From Paenibacillus_Z sp042653205 (GTDB taxonomy: Bacteria > Bacillota > Bacilli > Paenibacillales > Paenibacillaceae): a stretch of DNA of 64,000 nt. Shown here piece after piece: positions 33,289 through 42,033 of this stretch (positions are counted from its first letter, which is position 1; every line of letters begins with the position of its first letter). The translations under genes and the position numbers were made by a program. The stretch covers positions 496,001 through 560,000 of the forward strand of contig NZ_JBHSHY010000001.1 of the NCBI RefSeq assembly GCF_042653205.1. Direction: 5' to 3'. The notes below the pieces were generated by a model that saw only the letters and a list, made by a program, of their open reading frames with translations, searched no databases and had not been told where the DNA came from.

Positions 33289-34419
33289 ATGATGAAAATT
33301 AGCGGCCACTATCAACGAGCAATGGTTCAAATTAAGCGCTTGTGTTACGCCGGACTGGACGACCGGCAATTGCGCAATGAAATCATCGGCATCTTGCACC
33401 CCGTCATCGCGTACGATCTTTGCTGCTTTCAAACGGTAGACCCCGCAACCGGCTTAATCACGTCCAACGTTCGGGGAGGCATTCACAATCACGAGGTGAG
33501 CGACGTCGAGCATGTTTTTTTCGAGCACTTGTATTTCGAAGACTATCTCCCGGCTTACCGGCGCTTATTGCACTCCGGCGTTCCGGTTAACCGGTTGTCG
33601 GAAGAAACGCTCGGTCATCCCGGTAAAGCGTACCGCCATCACATGCTGTACGCTCCGATCGGCCTCGACGACGAAATCCGCGCCGTCATGTTTTCCGGCA
33701 AAAATATGTGGGGCACGCTGGTGATGGCTCGAGAAAAGTCCGCCTCTTTATACTCCGAGCAAGATGCATGGATGCTGGCCAAGCTCGCGCCCCATATCAG
33801 TACGGGCATTCGAACAGCCATCCAGCAGCGGATGGTCTCAGTAGAACCGGCCGATTCAGATGCTTTGCAGCAGTTTGATATTCCAGGCCTCCTGATTTAC
33901 GATCCCACCGGGTATATCGAGTCTTACACGGATGCCGCGGTGCATTGGTTGAAAGAATTAGGGGAGCTTCATCCCGATTGGTGCCGCAAAGAACTTCCCA
34001 TATACATAACGCAAGTCGTAAGCGCCCTCAAAAAATCGCTGTCCATGCAAACCGAGGATGATATCAAGCTCGTGCCGGAGATGGCTCGCTATGGTCGGAA
34101 TGGACGCTGCGTCACCATCAAGGCTTATGAAATGAGCGCGGATGACGATCGAAATCGGAAAATCGGCATTATCCTGGGGCCAGCCGTGCATCGCGATCTC
34201 ATCCGATTTCAGACGGCCGCTTACGGACTGACTTCACAAGAAAAGGTCGTCGTTCATCTCGTGGCGAAAGGAAATAATTCCTTGGAAATTTCTTCAAAGC
34301 TCGCCATTTCGCCTTATACCGTGCAGGAACATCTCAGCAATATTTTCGACAAGGTCGGGGTAAGAAGCCGAAGAGAGGTCGTGAAGAAGATCTTTTTAGC
34401 CAATCTGCTCGAGGGGTAA
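33289..34419 (+). CDS. LuxR-type regulator with GAF-like sensory domain
   Basis: A 376-residue cytoplasmic transcription factor. The N-terminal half resembles GAF domains of LuxR proteins (IGILHPVIAYDLCCFQTVDP, HMLYAPIGLDDEIRAVMFSG, LYSEQDAWMLAKLAPHIS); a PAS-like region follows (FDIPGLLIYDPTGYIESYTD). The C-terminus is a LuxR helix-turn-helix (LTSQEKVVVHLVAKGNNSLE, ISSKLAISPYTVQEHLSNIF). GGGGAG lies upstream of ATG 33289. There is no receiver domain. As the only regulator next to the eCIS, transcribed away from it, it is a candidate activator of the particle genes. Confidence 0.88.
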   Translation: MMKISGHYQRAMVQIKRLCYAGLDDRQLRNEIIGILHPVIAYDLCCFQTVDPATGLITSNVRGGIHNHEVSDVEHVFFEHLYFEDYLPAYRRLLHSGVPVNRLSEETLGHPGKAYRHHMLYAPIGLDDEIRAVMFSGKNMWGTLVMAREKSASLYSEQDAWMLAKLAPHISTGIRTAIQQRMVSVEPADSDALQQFDIPGLLIYDPTGYIESYTDAAVHWLKELGELHPDWCRKELPIYITQVVSALKKSLSMQTEDDIKLVPEMARYGRNGRCVTIKAYEMSADDDRNRKIGIILGPAVHRDLIRFQTAAYGLTSQEKVVVHLVAKGNNSLEISSKLAISPYTVQEHLSNIFDKVGVRSRREVVKKIFLANLLEG

Positions 34420-34454
34420 ATCCAGCCTAACGAGTCCCGTCAGCGAACCCAATC

Positions 34455-34495
34455 AAAGCGCCGTCCTAGGGCCTCATGCCCCGCGACGGCGCTTT
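34455..34495 (+). terminator. Terminator-like hairpin after the LuxR gene
   Basis: AAAGCGCCGTC (34455-34465) pairs with GACGGCGCTTT (34485-34495), with a further short GGGC/GCCC stem in the loop. The U-run is limited to the stem end, so termination strength is uncertain. Confidence 0.55.
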
Positions 34496-34591
34496 GCGTT
34501 GTGAGGAAGCGATGCCCAGCACAATCGAAATTGAATAACGAACCTATGTTCGCATATAATAGTAAGAAACAACCGGGTTAGGGATGATACC

Positions 34592-34924
34592 ATGAACGGC
34601 TTTGATCCGATTATTGCTCTGAATCTCCGAATCGCCTTGCTGGCGGCACGGGATAGCGCCGAAGCCTTCGTCGCGGAAACCGGCGGCCTGACGCAAGCGA
34701 TCGGCAAGCTCGTCGGCAGATGCGTATTGATGGAACTGGAGAAGTCCAAACAGGTGATGAAAGCGAACAACATGTGGGTTGACGATACGCCTGTCAGGGG
34801 AACCCGCTATCGGTACTTGCTTCAAGGAAGACGCGGCGAGCATGAAGCGACGGAGGCGGATCTGCAGCTGCACCTCGGGATCGTGCAGCGAACATTGGCG
34901 CACAAAATCAATCAATGCCGGTAA
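34592..34924 (+). CDS. Hypothetical protein (110 aa)
   Basis: A soluble 110-residue protein that I do not recognise. The N-terminal half is helical and Ala/Leu-rich (LNLRIALLAARDSAEAFVAE); the middle is more distinctive (LEKSKQVMKANNMWVDDTPV, TRYRYLLQGRRGEHEATEAD). No signal peptide, membrane segment or metal motif is seen. AGGGATGATACC precedes the ATG. It stands alone between two terminator-like hairpins, so it is a single-gene transcript. Codon use matches the neighbours, so it is probably real. Confidence 0.65.
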   Translation: MNGFDPIIALNLRIALLAARDSAEAFVAETGGLTQAIGKLVGRCVLMELEKSKQVMKANNMWVDDTPVRGTRYRYLLQGRRGEHEATEADLQLHLGIVQRTLAHKINQCR

Positions 34925-34928
34925 TCGG

Positions 34929-34966
34929 CAAAAAACACCGGCTGCCTTCACTTGGCAGCCGGTGTT
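34929..34966. terminator. Bidirectional terminator between convergent genes
   Basis: AACACCGGCTGCC (34934-34946) pairs perfectly with GGCAGCCGGTGTT (34954-34966) around TTCACTT. AAAAA before it gives a T-run for the minus-strand GNAT gene; it also follows the 110-residue gene by 5 nt. Confidence 0.8.
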
Positions 34967-35002
34967 AAAGATGAAGCTGAATCGATCATTGCCTGGCCGG
35001 CA

Positions 35003-35725
35003 TCACACAATCGCGAAGTCAGTCCCGTAGTAGTCAAGCGCCAGCTTCTGCGCGACTCGCCGAGAGGAGAGGTTCTCCCAGGACGTGCTGTAGAGCGGGA
35101 TCCGGCCCGCCTGCCGGACCGCTGCCGCCCAACCGGTCACGACGGCCGCGGCGTACCCCCTCCCGCGATAAGACGGCAGCGTCTCCAGACCTGCTTCATG
35201 GACGCGGGCGGTTATGCGGACGCTGCGGCAGACGGACACGGCGCGTCCGCCGGAGAGGATCGCGAGGCAGGGCTGCGCGTGGTCCACTTCCGCAGCGAGC
35301 CAATCGAAGCCGCCGGCCAGCAGCTTGGCGTTTTGCCGCGTGATGACGACCGGAGCGGCTTCGGCCGACGCCGCGGCCGCGATGAGGACGGGAATCCGAT
35401 AGGCCGGTCCCATCGTGCTGACTTGCCCGTCCAATAGCGCCATATACGCTTCATAATGACGGGGATTCGACAACGGATCGCCGCTGCCGCCCTCTTCGGC
35501 GCACAGTGCTTCCAGCTGCCGGACGAGATCGTCCGGCACGTCGTGCCTGAACCGGCATACCGTCGTCCCTTGAATCGTCCTCCCGAGGAACATCCGGGGC
35601 GCCACGCCGCCGTTCGGCTCGTTGACCCGCAGCATTCTTCCTCTTCGGTCATACGTGTAGAGCGCCTCGGCCTGCAGCTCCATCAGCACGCGCGCTTCCA
35701 CTTCTTTCGATGCCCGTATATCCAA
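35003..35725 (-). CDS. GNAT-family N-acetyltransferase
   Basis: A 240-residue GCN5-related acetyltransferase. The C-terminal ~100 residues hold the GNAT core with the acetyl-CoA loop YRGRGYAAAVVTGWAAAVRQ and the final strand-helix (PLYSTSWENLSSRRVAQKLA). The N-terminal ~120 residues (LYTYDRRGRMLRVNEPNGG) form the extra domain found in this Bacillales group. The acetyl acceptor is unknown. It is transcribed alone, ending at the bidirectional hairpin near 34950. Confidence 0.87.
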   Translation of the reverse strand: MDIRASKEVEARVLMELQAEALYTYDRRGRMLRVNEPNGGVAPRMFLGRTIQGTTVCRFRHDVPDDLVRQLEALCAEEGGSGDPLSNPRHYEAYMALLDGQVSTMGPAYRIPVLIAAAASAEAAPVVITRQNAKLLAGGFDWLAAEVDHAQPCLAILSGGRAVSVCRSVRITARVHEAGLETLPSYRGRGYAAAVVTGWAAAVRQAGRIPLYSTSWENLSSRRVAQKLALDYYGTDFAIV

Positions 35726-35800
35726 TGGCCTGTCACGCTCCTTCTCTATCCGATACGAATGAGCGACGCCCGGACAGTCCCAAGGCCGGCGCTCGCAGGC

Positions 35801-37369
35801 TTACAGCCCTTCGACAACCCGGGCGGTCAGCTGCCGGCTGGCGAAGTCGAAGACGAACTCGACGACCTCGTTATCCCGTTCGACGATCAATGCCGACTTG
35901 GTCGAAGAGCCGCTTCGCGGGTAGCTGTCGATCGAATACGTCTGCGACAAGGTTCCATAAGGCGCGACCGCGTAATCGTATTCGCCCCGGAACGGGAATA
36001 CGAACGTGCGCCGGTATAGGCCGTTCCCCGCATAGTACAGGCGGGTCGTCTCGCTGTTGGAATCGTAATTGATCGCCCCGACCTGATGCTGGAAGCTGCC
36101 GTACAGGATGACGCGGGCCGGAAGCTTGACGCCGGTCTCCGGATCGAACTCGTTCGCCGCACCGAAGGAAGCATTGGGGATCGGATTGCTTGCCCCGCCC
36201 CGGAGATCGGACGCCGATTGCCACAGCCGCTTGATCGTCTCTTCCTGACCGAATCCGAGCGGACAGCCGGCGCTCGCCTGATTGGCTTGATAGCAGTCGG
36301 AGAACGCTTCGCCTCCGCCGCTTGCCGGCATCGCGATTCGGCAGCTGCCCAGCGTCCTGCGAATCGGCATTTGCAGATACGCATGGATGTTGGTCACCGC
36401 CGTCCACTTGTACGCGTAGGTCAAGAAGTGATCGCGGCTCTCCGCATCCTGCGAGGCGAACCAGGCGATCTGATCGCAGCCCCACCATTCCATCCAGGCG
36501 CGGCGCTCGTCCGGAATGCCGTCGCTTTCGCTGAAGAACTTTCCTCCCCAATTATCGAGCTCCATCAACATCGGCAGGCTGTCGCAGCTCCAGCCGCTCG
36601 GCGTAACGCCGCCTTCGCTGAACCCCTCTTGCACCAGAGCGAGCTTGTCTCCCGTCCGATCCAGGATCGGCATGCGCGAATAAGGCATGGAATGAAAATC
36701 AAACAATAGCGCGCCATTCATATTCACCCCGTGCGCATGCGCGTCCAGCAGCACGATGCCCCGTCTTGCATGAGCCTTGGCATAGTCCCTGATCTTCCGG
36801 AACAATGCGCTCGTCTTCGCGAACCCGTGGTCTTCGGCCGTATAGAGATGGACTTGTCCCATATGGATCGCCTCGTATCCGGCATCGATATAGCGCGCCG
36901 CCCGATAGAAGAACCACAGCTGCGCCTCCAGCTTATTCAGGTTCGGAATGCCGCCGTCCCCATCCCACACGAATCCCTGCGGCTTCGAATCGAACAGCAT
37001 GTCCGCGTAACGGAACGTCCGCCGTTCGACCGGCAATTGAAACGCCTCGAACACCCAGTCCGGGATATCGATCTTCTCCACGCCGCTGTAAACGGCTTCA
37101 AAAATGCAGGACTGCAGGATGATGTCCGGGTCGACCGCATGCACCCGTTCCGCAAGCGTCCGGGAATTCTGGAAATGCGCATCGTCATCCGGCTCCAGCG
37201 TCCACACGCCCGAGGCGCGGCCGAGAAACTTGGCACCGATGTTCGCGATCATTCGCAAATCGTCGTCCAACGTCGTGCTGTTGACCAGATCCGCGGCCGT
37301 GACCGCTCGCGACAAGTAGCTTTCCAGCGCGTCGCGACTAATCGTTCCGTTAAATGTAGATTGGGTCAT
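35801..37369 (-). CDS. Conserved hypothetical protein (522 aa), possibly hydrolase-like
   Basis: A 522-residue protein whose family I do not recognise. ATG 37369 has GGAGG 5-6 nt upstream; a longer reading adds 16 residues without homology-like content. No signal peptide is seen. Notable blocks are GRASGVWTLEPDDDAHFQNS, DAGYEAIHMGQVHLYTAEDH, GIVLLDAHAHGVNMNGALLF and PAWMEWWGCDQIAWF-like text near residue 310 (RRAWMEWWGCDQIAWFASQD). The first two thirds alternate like a TIM barrel, with conserved-looking His, Asp and Trp; the end is beta-rich (IILYGSF-like, FPFRGEYDYAVAPYG), as in carbohydrate-active enzymes. A glycoside-hydrolase-like role is a guess from this layout. Confidence 0.6.
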   Translation of the reverse strand: MTQSTFNGTISRDALESYLSRAVTAADLVNSTTLDDDLRMIANIGAKFLGRASGVWTLEPDDDAHFQNSRTLAERVHAVDPDIILQSCIFEAVYSGVEKIDIPDWVFEAFQLPVERRTFRYADMLFDSKPQGFVWDGDGGIPNLNKLEAQLWFFYRAARYIDAGYEAIHMGQVHLYTAEDHGFAKTSALFRKIRDYAKAHARRGIVLLDAHAHGVNMNGALLFDFHSMPYSRMPILDRTGDKLALVQEGFSEGGVTPSGWSCDSLPMLMELDNWGGKFFSESDGIPDERRAWMEWWGCDQIAWFASQDAESRDHFLTYAYKWTAVTNIHAYLQMPIRRTLGSCRIAMPASGGGEAFSDCYQANQASAGCPLGFGQEETIKRLWQSASDLRGGASNPIPNASFGAANEFDPETGVKLPARVILYGSFQHQVGAINYDSNSETTRLYYAGNGLYRRTFVFPFRGEYDYAVAPYGTLSQTYSIDSYPRSGSSTKSALIVERDNEVVEFVFDFASRQLTARVVEGL

Positions 37370-37573
37370 ACGTACCTCCAAAAGCATGATTTGTCTCGAT
37401 GAGAAGCTGTTCGCCAACTATCTGGTATCGGTTCCAGACAGAGAGATATTTCTACTATACCATCTCCTTCCTCAATTGCGCCACGTTTCGGCGAAAATCA
37501 AAAACGTCGTTGGCCCCTTCCCGCACGTCAGGCGCTCCGGGCTCGACGGGGCTGACCCCATAATACGAACAAG

Positions 37574-38650
37574 TTAATTAAGCACAGCTAGGCCTTGTGA
37601 TCCAAAATACTGAAAATGGGTCCACGCAGCAACCTGTAATCGGGCAAGACTGCCATCGTCATTGATTTGAAATCCCGATACGGTACCCTGATTTCCGTTA
37701 AGCGTATAGAGATACCGACCATCTTGACTGACTTCAATATTCATAGGAAAACCGGTTGGTACTCCTGCCGGAGTACTGGTAACATGACCGGCTACCGTTA
37801 AGGCACCGCTACTGCTAATTAGAAAGATCGTTATGGTACCGTTTAACGTGTTGGTCGCATATGCAAAGCGTTCATTTTTCGATGTCACCACCCAACAAGT
37901 GGCCTTTTGTCCCGTCGGTACTGATGCACTAATTACTTGAAGCATGCCGTTGTCGCTTAAGGAATAGGAAAAAAGCGCATTAGAACCTACTTCCGTTACT
38001 AAAAGCAGCCCGGAGGAAAGGAAAAAAGAGCCAAACGGCATGTTGCCACTGGACTCATTAATCATAGGTCCTGTTACCGTACCATTTTGATTAACGTTAA
38101 AGACGCTGAGACGGTTTGTGGTGAGTTCAGGGATAACTATTTTGCTGCCGTCAGGAGTGAACAGGACTTGCGCGGCTTGAGCATTAATGGTGCTTAGAGA
38201 GTGAGTAGATCCTGGAATAGGAATAAGACGCCCGTTATCATCGACGTAAAACCCAGAAATATTCGAATGATTGGCGGCATCTCCTACATTGGAGACATAG
38301 AGAAGGTTTCTGAAAACACCGATACTATTGGGTTGGGCACCTCCTGACGGTTTTAAGTCCGCGAAAATAAGATGCCCATTACTAGTTACCATAAAGCTGC
38401 TGATACTATGACTACCTGCATTAACCGCAAAAAGGAAACGGCCGTCACGGGACAAAGTTAAAGATCCTTCTGAATGAAGCGGATCGATTCCATCGTTCGG
38501 CGTTGCGGTCGAGACTTCCTTGGTCCCCGTACCTTTTCCGTAGGTCGGATAGGAAGCCATAAAGGTGAGCAATCCATTTAGGTCCCGGTGAAATGCCACG
38601 ACATGATTCATGTCATTCGAATTGGTCATGATGTATACCAGACTCGGCAT
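37574..38650 (-). CDS. Lactonase-like seven-bladed beta-propeller protein
   Basis: A 358-residue propeller of the 6-phosphogluconolactonase/YbhE (lactonase) family. Blade repeats are clear: GSLTLSRDGRFLFAVNAGSH, PNSIGVFRNLLYVSNVGDAA, QVLFTPDGSKIVIPELTTNR, NIEVSQDGRYLYTLNGNQGT. Arg and Glu residues used by true lactonases cannot be confirmed. There is no signal peptide. ATG 38650 follows AAGGAG with an 8-nt spacer; a GTG 9 nt upstream is the alternative. The gene is visibly more AT-rich than its neighbours, with different codon choice, hinting at horizontal gain. Confidence 0.8.
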   Translation of the reverse strand: MPSLVYIMTNSNDMNHVVAFHRDLNGLLTFMASYPTYGKGTGTKEVSTATPNDGIDPLHSEGSLTLSRDGRFLFAVNAGSHSISSFMVTSNGHLIFADLKPSGGAQPNSIGVFRNLLYVSNVGDAANHSNISGFYVDDNGRLIPIPGSTHSLSTINAQAAQVLFTPDGSKIVIPELTTNRLSVFNVNQNGTVTGPMINESSGNMPFGSFFLSSGLLLVTEVGSNALFSYSLSDNGMLQVISASVPTGQKATCWVVTSKNERFAYATNTLNGTITIFLISSSGALTVAGHVTSTPAGVPTGFPMNIEVSQDGRYLYTLNGNQGTVSGFQINDDGSLARLQVAAWTHFQYFGSQGLAVLN

Positions 38651-38766
38651 ATAGCTCACTCCTTCTGTATATGACCAGATTATTAGGCGTCAGGTTATGA
38701 TCAATTGTCGCAGAAATATATCGTTTTATATTATGCACACCTGCTCCTTTCATTCCTTTCCATATT

Positions 38767-38790
38767 TACATGTGCAGGTACATGTGCAGG
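38767..38790. repeat. Tandem 12-nt repeat TACATGTGCAGG
   Basis: TACATGTGCAGG occurs twice back to back (38767-38778 and 38779-38790) in the promoter region between the divergent propeller and ABC genes. It may be an operator pair; a likely extended -10 (TGGTATACT) follows at about 38812. Confidence 0.5.
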
Positions 38791-38820
38791 AAGTGCGATC
38801 TGTGGTATACTGATCTCGCC

Positions 38821-38859
38821 ATAATTAACATTTTTTACCTACTTAGTGTGGTTAATTAT
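38821..38859 (+). promoter_or_regulatory. Inverted repeat ATAATTAAC...GTTAATTAT before the ABC genes
   Basis: ATAATTAAC (38821-38829) and GTTAATTAT (38851-38859) form a 9-nt inverted repeat with a 21-nt spacer, about 55 nt before the start of the ABC ATPase pseudogene. It could be a repressor site for that operon, of the kind GntR-type regulators use for small ABC exporters. Confidence 0.4.
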
Positions 38860-38912
38860 TAACATGAGTAACTAACCAATCTAGGCGATAAGCCGAAAAT
38901 GAGGTTAATAAA

Positions 38913-39547
38913 ATGCCCATGAATAATGAAACGCACGACCGAATCCCGGCGCTCAGGCTGCAAGGGCTTCGTAAAACGTATGGCAAGAAATCAGCGGTCG
39001 ACGGCATCGACTTGTCGTCCCTGCAGGGTCGTTCTTCGGGCTAGTCGGTCCGAACGGTGCCGGCAAGACGACGACGCTATCGATGGCCACGGGATTGCTT
39101 CGCCCGGACCAAGGCATGGTCCTCATCTTCGGAATCGACATCTGGCGACTTGACCTCGACGAAGCCGAGGACCGCTTCGTTGGCGACTATTCCACGGGCA
39201 TGCGCAAGAAGATTGCGCTGGCCGCAGCGCTGCTGCATCGCCCCCGGTTCCTAGTGCTCGACGAGCCGTTCGAAGCCGTCGATCCGGTGTCCGCTTCGAT
39301 TATTAAGCGAATCCTGCGCAGATTCGTAGATAACGGCGGTTCCGTGCTCTTCTCCAGCCACGTGATGGAGACGGTCGAACAGTTATGCGATTCGATTGCC
39401 GTCGTGGCGAAAGGCTCGGTTAAAGCTGCCGGGACAATGGAAGCCGTACGTGGCGGACGCACGCTCGAAGAACGATTCATCGAGCTGGTCGGAGGCTCGG
39501 GCGGCGAAGAGGAGGGCTTGTCATGGTTGCTATCCTCATCCGAATGA
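38913..39547 (+). pseudogene. ABC exporter ATPase, frameshifted and internally deleted
   Basis: Coding starts at ATG 38913 (GAGG 8 nt upstream) with LRLQGLRKTYGKKSAVDGID and stops early at about 39044. The continuation is in another frame: SFFGLVGPNGAGKTTTLSMA (Walker A) to the end at 39547. In that frame GIDIWR is followed directly by LDLDEAEDRFVGDYSTGMRK (signature region), whereas intact relatives have about 60 more residues there, including the Q-loop. Walker B is present (FLVLDEPFEAVDPVSA). So there is one frameshift and one deletion of roughly 190 nt, and the protein cannot be a working ATPase. Confidence 0.85.
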
Positions 39548-40596
39548 AGCTGGCGGTGCTGCGCAACAGCATGCATGGCGCCTATTTGGGCCGGCTTGGC
39601 TGGGGCTGCCTGTTCGGAATCGCGGCCGTGTACTTCACCCTTTCATTTCGGCCTTCTTGGATACGGGCCGGCTCTTGATAAGAACGATAAGCTTGCGCTT
39701 CTCTACGGAATTTGGACATTGGGATGGATCTTCGGGCCGATCCTCTTCGCGGGCGAAGACAAGACGCTTCTGCCGGAAAACTTCCGTTTGCTGCCCGTAA
39801 CGCCGCACCGTCTCGCGACGGGTTTGCTTGGCGCCTCTCTATTCGGCGTCCCTGCCTTGATCAGCCTTCTGGCGTTCTCCACCCTCTTCGTCTACGCGCT
39901 GCAGTCTGGCGGCTTGCCGTCGGCGATCGCAGCGATTCCCGCCGTTCTGCTCCAGCTATTGTTCACGGTCTCCATATCCCGGGTCGTTACCAGCATGCTC
40001 CGGAAGCTCGTCCGTTCCCAAGCCAGCTCCTTTTTCAGCTCCATGATCACCGGCGCCATCATGGCTTTTTTTGTAACGGGCTGGCTCCTTCTGAACCTGG
40101 ATACCGGCGGTCTCGCGAATGGACTTCCCACGGGATTCTCCCTGCTGTTGTACGCCGTTCCGACGAATTGGGGCCTCAATTGGCCGTGGAGCGATTAACC
40201 CTCTTCGGTCCCGCGCTGCTCCAAGGCATGCTGCACCATGGCAAGGCGCCGGCAGCGGATTCCCATTCCGATACCCCGAACGAACCGTCGGTCGCCGCTC
40301 TCGTGAGCAACATGCCCCGCGCTAAAATCATCCAATTTCTCGTCTATGAAATCTTGGGCCTTCTTGCCCTGTTCCCCCAAGGAATCGTTCCGTTGGCGAT
40401 CAAGCTATTCGGGGGCAGCGAACGGGCTTGGTTCCTCGCCCTCTATTTGCCGGCTCCATTGCAGCTGCCTCTCATCGCGTTCATGATCTGCGCCGGCTTG
40501 CTCGCCGTGGGCTACGCGGCAATCATCTATTTTGGGCATAAAGCCGCCGTCCGCAAACAAGAAGCAAACGGTTCGATCGATATCGATACGCCTTGA
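39523..40596 (+). pseudogene. ABC exporter permease, frameshifted
   Basis: The membrane partner of the decayed ATPase gene, overlapping it by 25 nt. ATG 39523 follows GAGGAGGG. The first frame (LIRMKLAVLRNSMHGAYLGR, GWGCLFGIAAVYFTLSF) stops at 39678. The coding sense moves to a second frame (GLLGYGPALDKNDKLALLYG, IWTLGWIFGPILFAGEDKTL, LLPENFRLLPVTPHRLATGL) that stops at 40198, then returns to the first frame (LTLFGPALLQGML, IIQFLVYEILGLLALFPQGI, YLPAPLQLPLIAFMICAGLL) to 40596. Hydrophobic segments persist throughout. It is either dead or assembled from two broken permeases; the piece after 40200 may have lost internal sequence. Confidence 0.75.
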
Positions 40597-40637
40597 CGAT
40601 CAGACACTCCGGCCATGACTCCGGAGCGAACTTTCCC

Positions 40638-40683
40638 ACAAAAATACACCCCGCTTGTTAGATCGTGTCTAACAAGCGGGGTG
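40638..40683 (-). terminator. Strong terminator between convergent genes
   Basis: A perfect 16-bp stem pairs 40647-40662 (CACCCCGCTTGTTAGA) with 40668-40683 around a 5-nt loop. On the minus strand it is followed by TATTTTTG, so it ends the Gfo/Idh/MocA transcript and also isolates the ABC remnant. Confidence 0.88.
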
Positions 40684-40740
40684 CAGTTCAGAGCTTTTTT
40701 GTCACTTGGTTGCCTAGCTATTAATCGTCGTTCGTCATGA

Positions 40741-41736
40741 CTAGGCTAGCGAAATGACCTTGCTGCCGTTAGCAGCACTATCCCACGCCGCTTCCGTTAA
40801 CCGGGCGATTCTCAAGCCGCAGCTGGACGGCGCTGCCGCTTCGCTCACGCGGCCAAGCACGAGGTTCACGAAGTCGACATCCGGATCGCTCGAGGCCGGC
40901 AGTTCCTGCTGCGAAATCTCGGTCAGGCCCCGCTCGCCTTCCTTCGCCACCAAAATTTGGTTGTTACGATACAAGACCGAACCTTTATCGCCGTGAATGG
41001 ACACGTCCTCATGCCAGCCGATGCTCGCGCTGCCCACCACATTGAAGGTCGCGATGGCCCCGCCCTTGAAACGGACGGTCACGGCGGAATCGATATCGAC
41101 CTCTCTGCCATGGTTCTCGATCATGGCGGTTACGCTTTCCGGCTCGAGGCCCGTTACCCACAGCACCACGTCCAGCAGATGGCTGCCCGAATCGTTCAGT
41201 TGGCCGCCGCAGGATAACGCGAGGTTCTGCCTCCACGTGCCCGTTGCGCCGATCAGCCAGCGCTGCGCCTGATAGGCGGTAATGAAGTTGATTTTCCCCA
41301 GCTCGCCGCTGGCGATCAAGTCGCGGATATACATATAAGGCCCCATCAGGTGACGCTGGTAGGCGACGGCCAGATGCTTGTTCACTTTTTCAGCATGCGC
41401 AATAATGGCTTCGGCATTGTCGGAACCGCTTACGAACGGCTTCTCCATCAGCACGTGAAGACCGCCGTCGAGACAAGCCATGCCCTGCTCGAAGTGCATG
41501 CTGTGCGGCGACACGATGACGGCTGCGTCCGCGCCGGACTGGGCGATCGCTTCCTTGTAGTCCGAGTAGACCGCAATGCCGGCAAGCTGAGGAAACGATT
41601 CCTTCACTAAACTAATCGCCTTCTCGGACGGATCCGACAATGCGACGATTTCTGCTTCAGGCACGTTCAATAATCTGCGGATGTGCTCTCTTCCCATGCC
41701 ACCTACACCGATCATAAGAAACCGAACTTTATCCAT
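40741..41736 (-). CDS. Gfo/Idh/MocA-family oxidoreductase
   Basis: A 331-residue NAD(P)-dependent dehydrogenase, probably acting on a sugar, inositol or sugar derivative. The N-terminal Rossmann fold has GVGGMGREHIRRLL, the middle has the conserved EKPF motif (LMEKPFVSGSDNAEAIIAHA), and the C-terminal substrate domain has LSCGGQLNDSGSHLLDVVLW, where GG and the His are family features. ATG 41736 has GGGAGG upstream. A cre-like site precedes it at 41768-41781, suggesting carbon catabolite control. No transporter or sugar kinase is adjacent, so the substrate is open. Confidence 0.9.
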   Translation of the reverse strand: MDKVRFLMIGVGGMGREHIRRLLNVPEAEIVALSDPSEKAISLVKESFPQLAGIAVYSDYKEAIAQSGADAAVIVSPHSMHFEQGMACLDGGLHVLMEKPFVSGSDNAEAIIAHAEKVNKHLAVAYQRHLMGPYMYIRDLIASGELGKINFITAYQAQRWLIGATGTWRQNLALSCGGQLNDSGSHLLDVVLWVTGLEPESVTAMIENHGREVDIDSAVTVRFKGGAIATFNVVGSASIGWHEDVSIHGDKGSVLYRNNQILVAKEGERGLTEISQQELPASSDPDVDFVNLVLGRVSEAAAPSSCGLRIARLTEAAWDSAANGSKVISLA

Positions 41737-41767
41737 TGAAACGCCTCCCATACCATTCTCGTTTTAG

Positions 41768-41781
41768 TTAAAGCGCTTACA
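41768..41781 (-). promoter_or_regulatory. cre-like operator (CcpA) before the oxidoreductase gene
   Basis: On the minus strand TGTAAGCGCTTTAA fits the catabolite-responsive element pattern TGWNANCGNTNWCA in its central part. It lies 31 nt before the ATG, where CcpA binding would block transcription. Confidence 0.55.
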
Positions 41782-41947
41782 GATGGGGATCAAATCCTCA
41801 AGGCAAATTATAACATCGCAACATTTTATTGTATACGTTGATTATTTGGACATTTCTATGGTTTCTTTTGCTATTTACGGCTTAACGGGGCATGAATCCG
41901 ATTCTCTATGCACTTCTTGGATGCGAAATCCTAACTTACGCGAACAT

Positions 41948-41984
41948 GAAAACGCCGGTTACCTGTTTACGGTTACCGGCGTTT
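41948..41984 (-). terminator. Rho-independent terminator after the SF0329-like gene
   Basis: AACGCCGGT (41951-41959) pairs with ACCGGCGTT (41975-41983), with an extra ACC/GGT inner stem, followed on the minus strand by TTTTCATG. It lies 50 nt after the stop of the gene at 42034. Confidence 0.75.
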
Positions 41985-42033
41985 CTAGTCCCCCCGTGCG
42001 CCTGACGATTCCTGCGCCAGTTTCCCGCCACGC

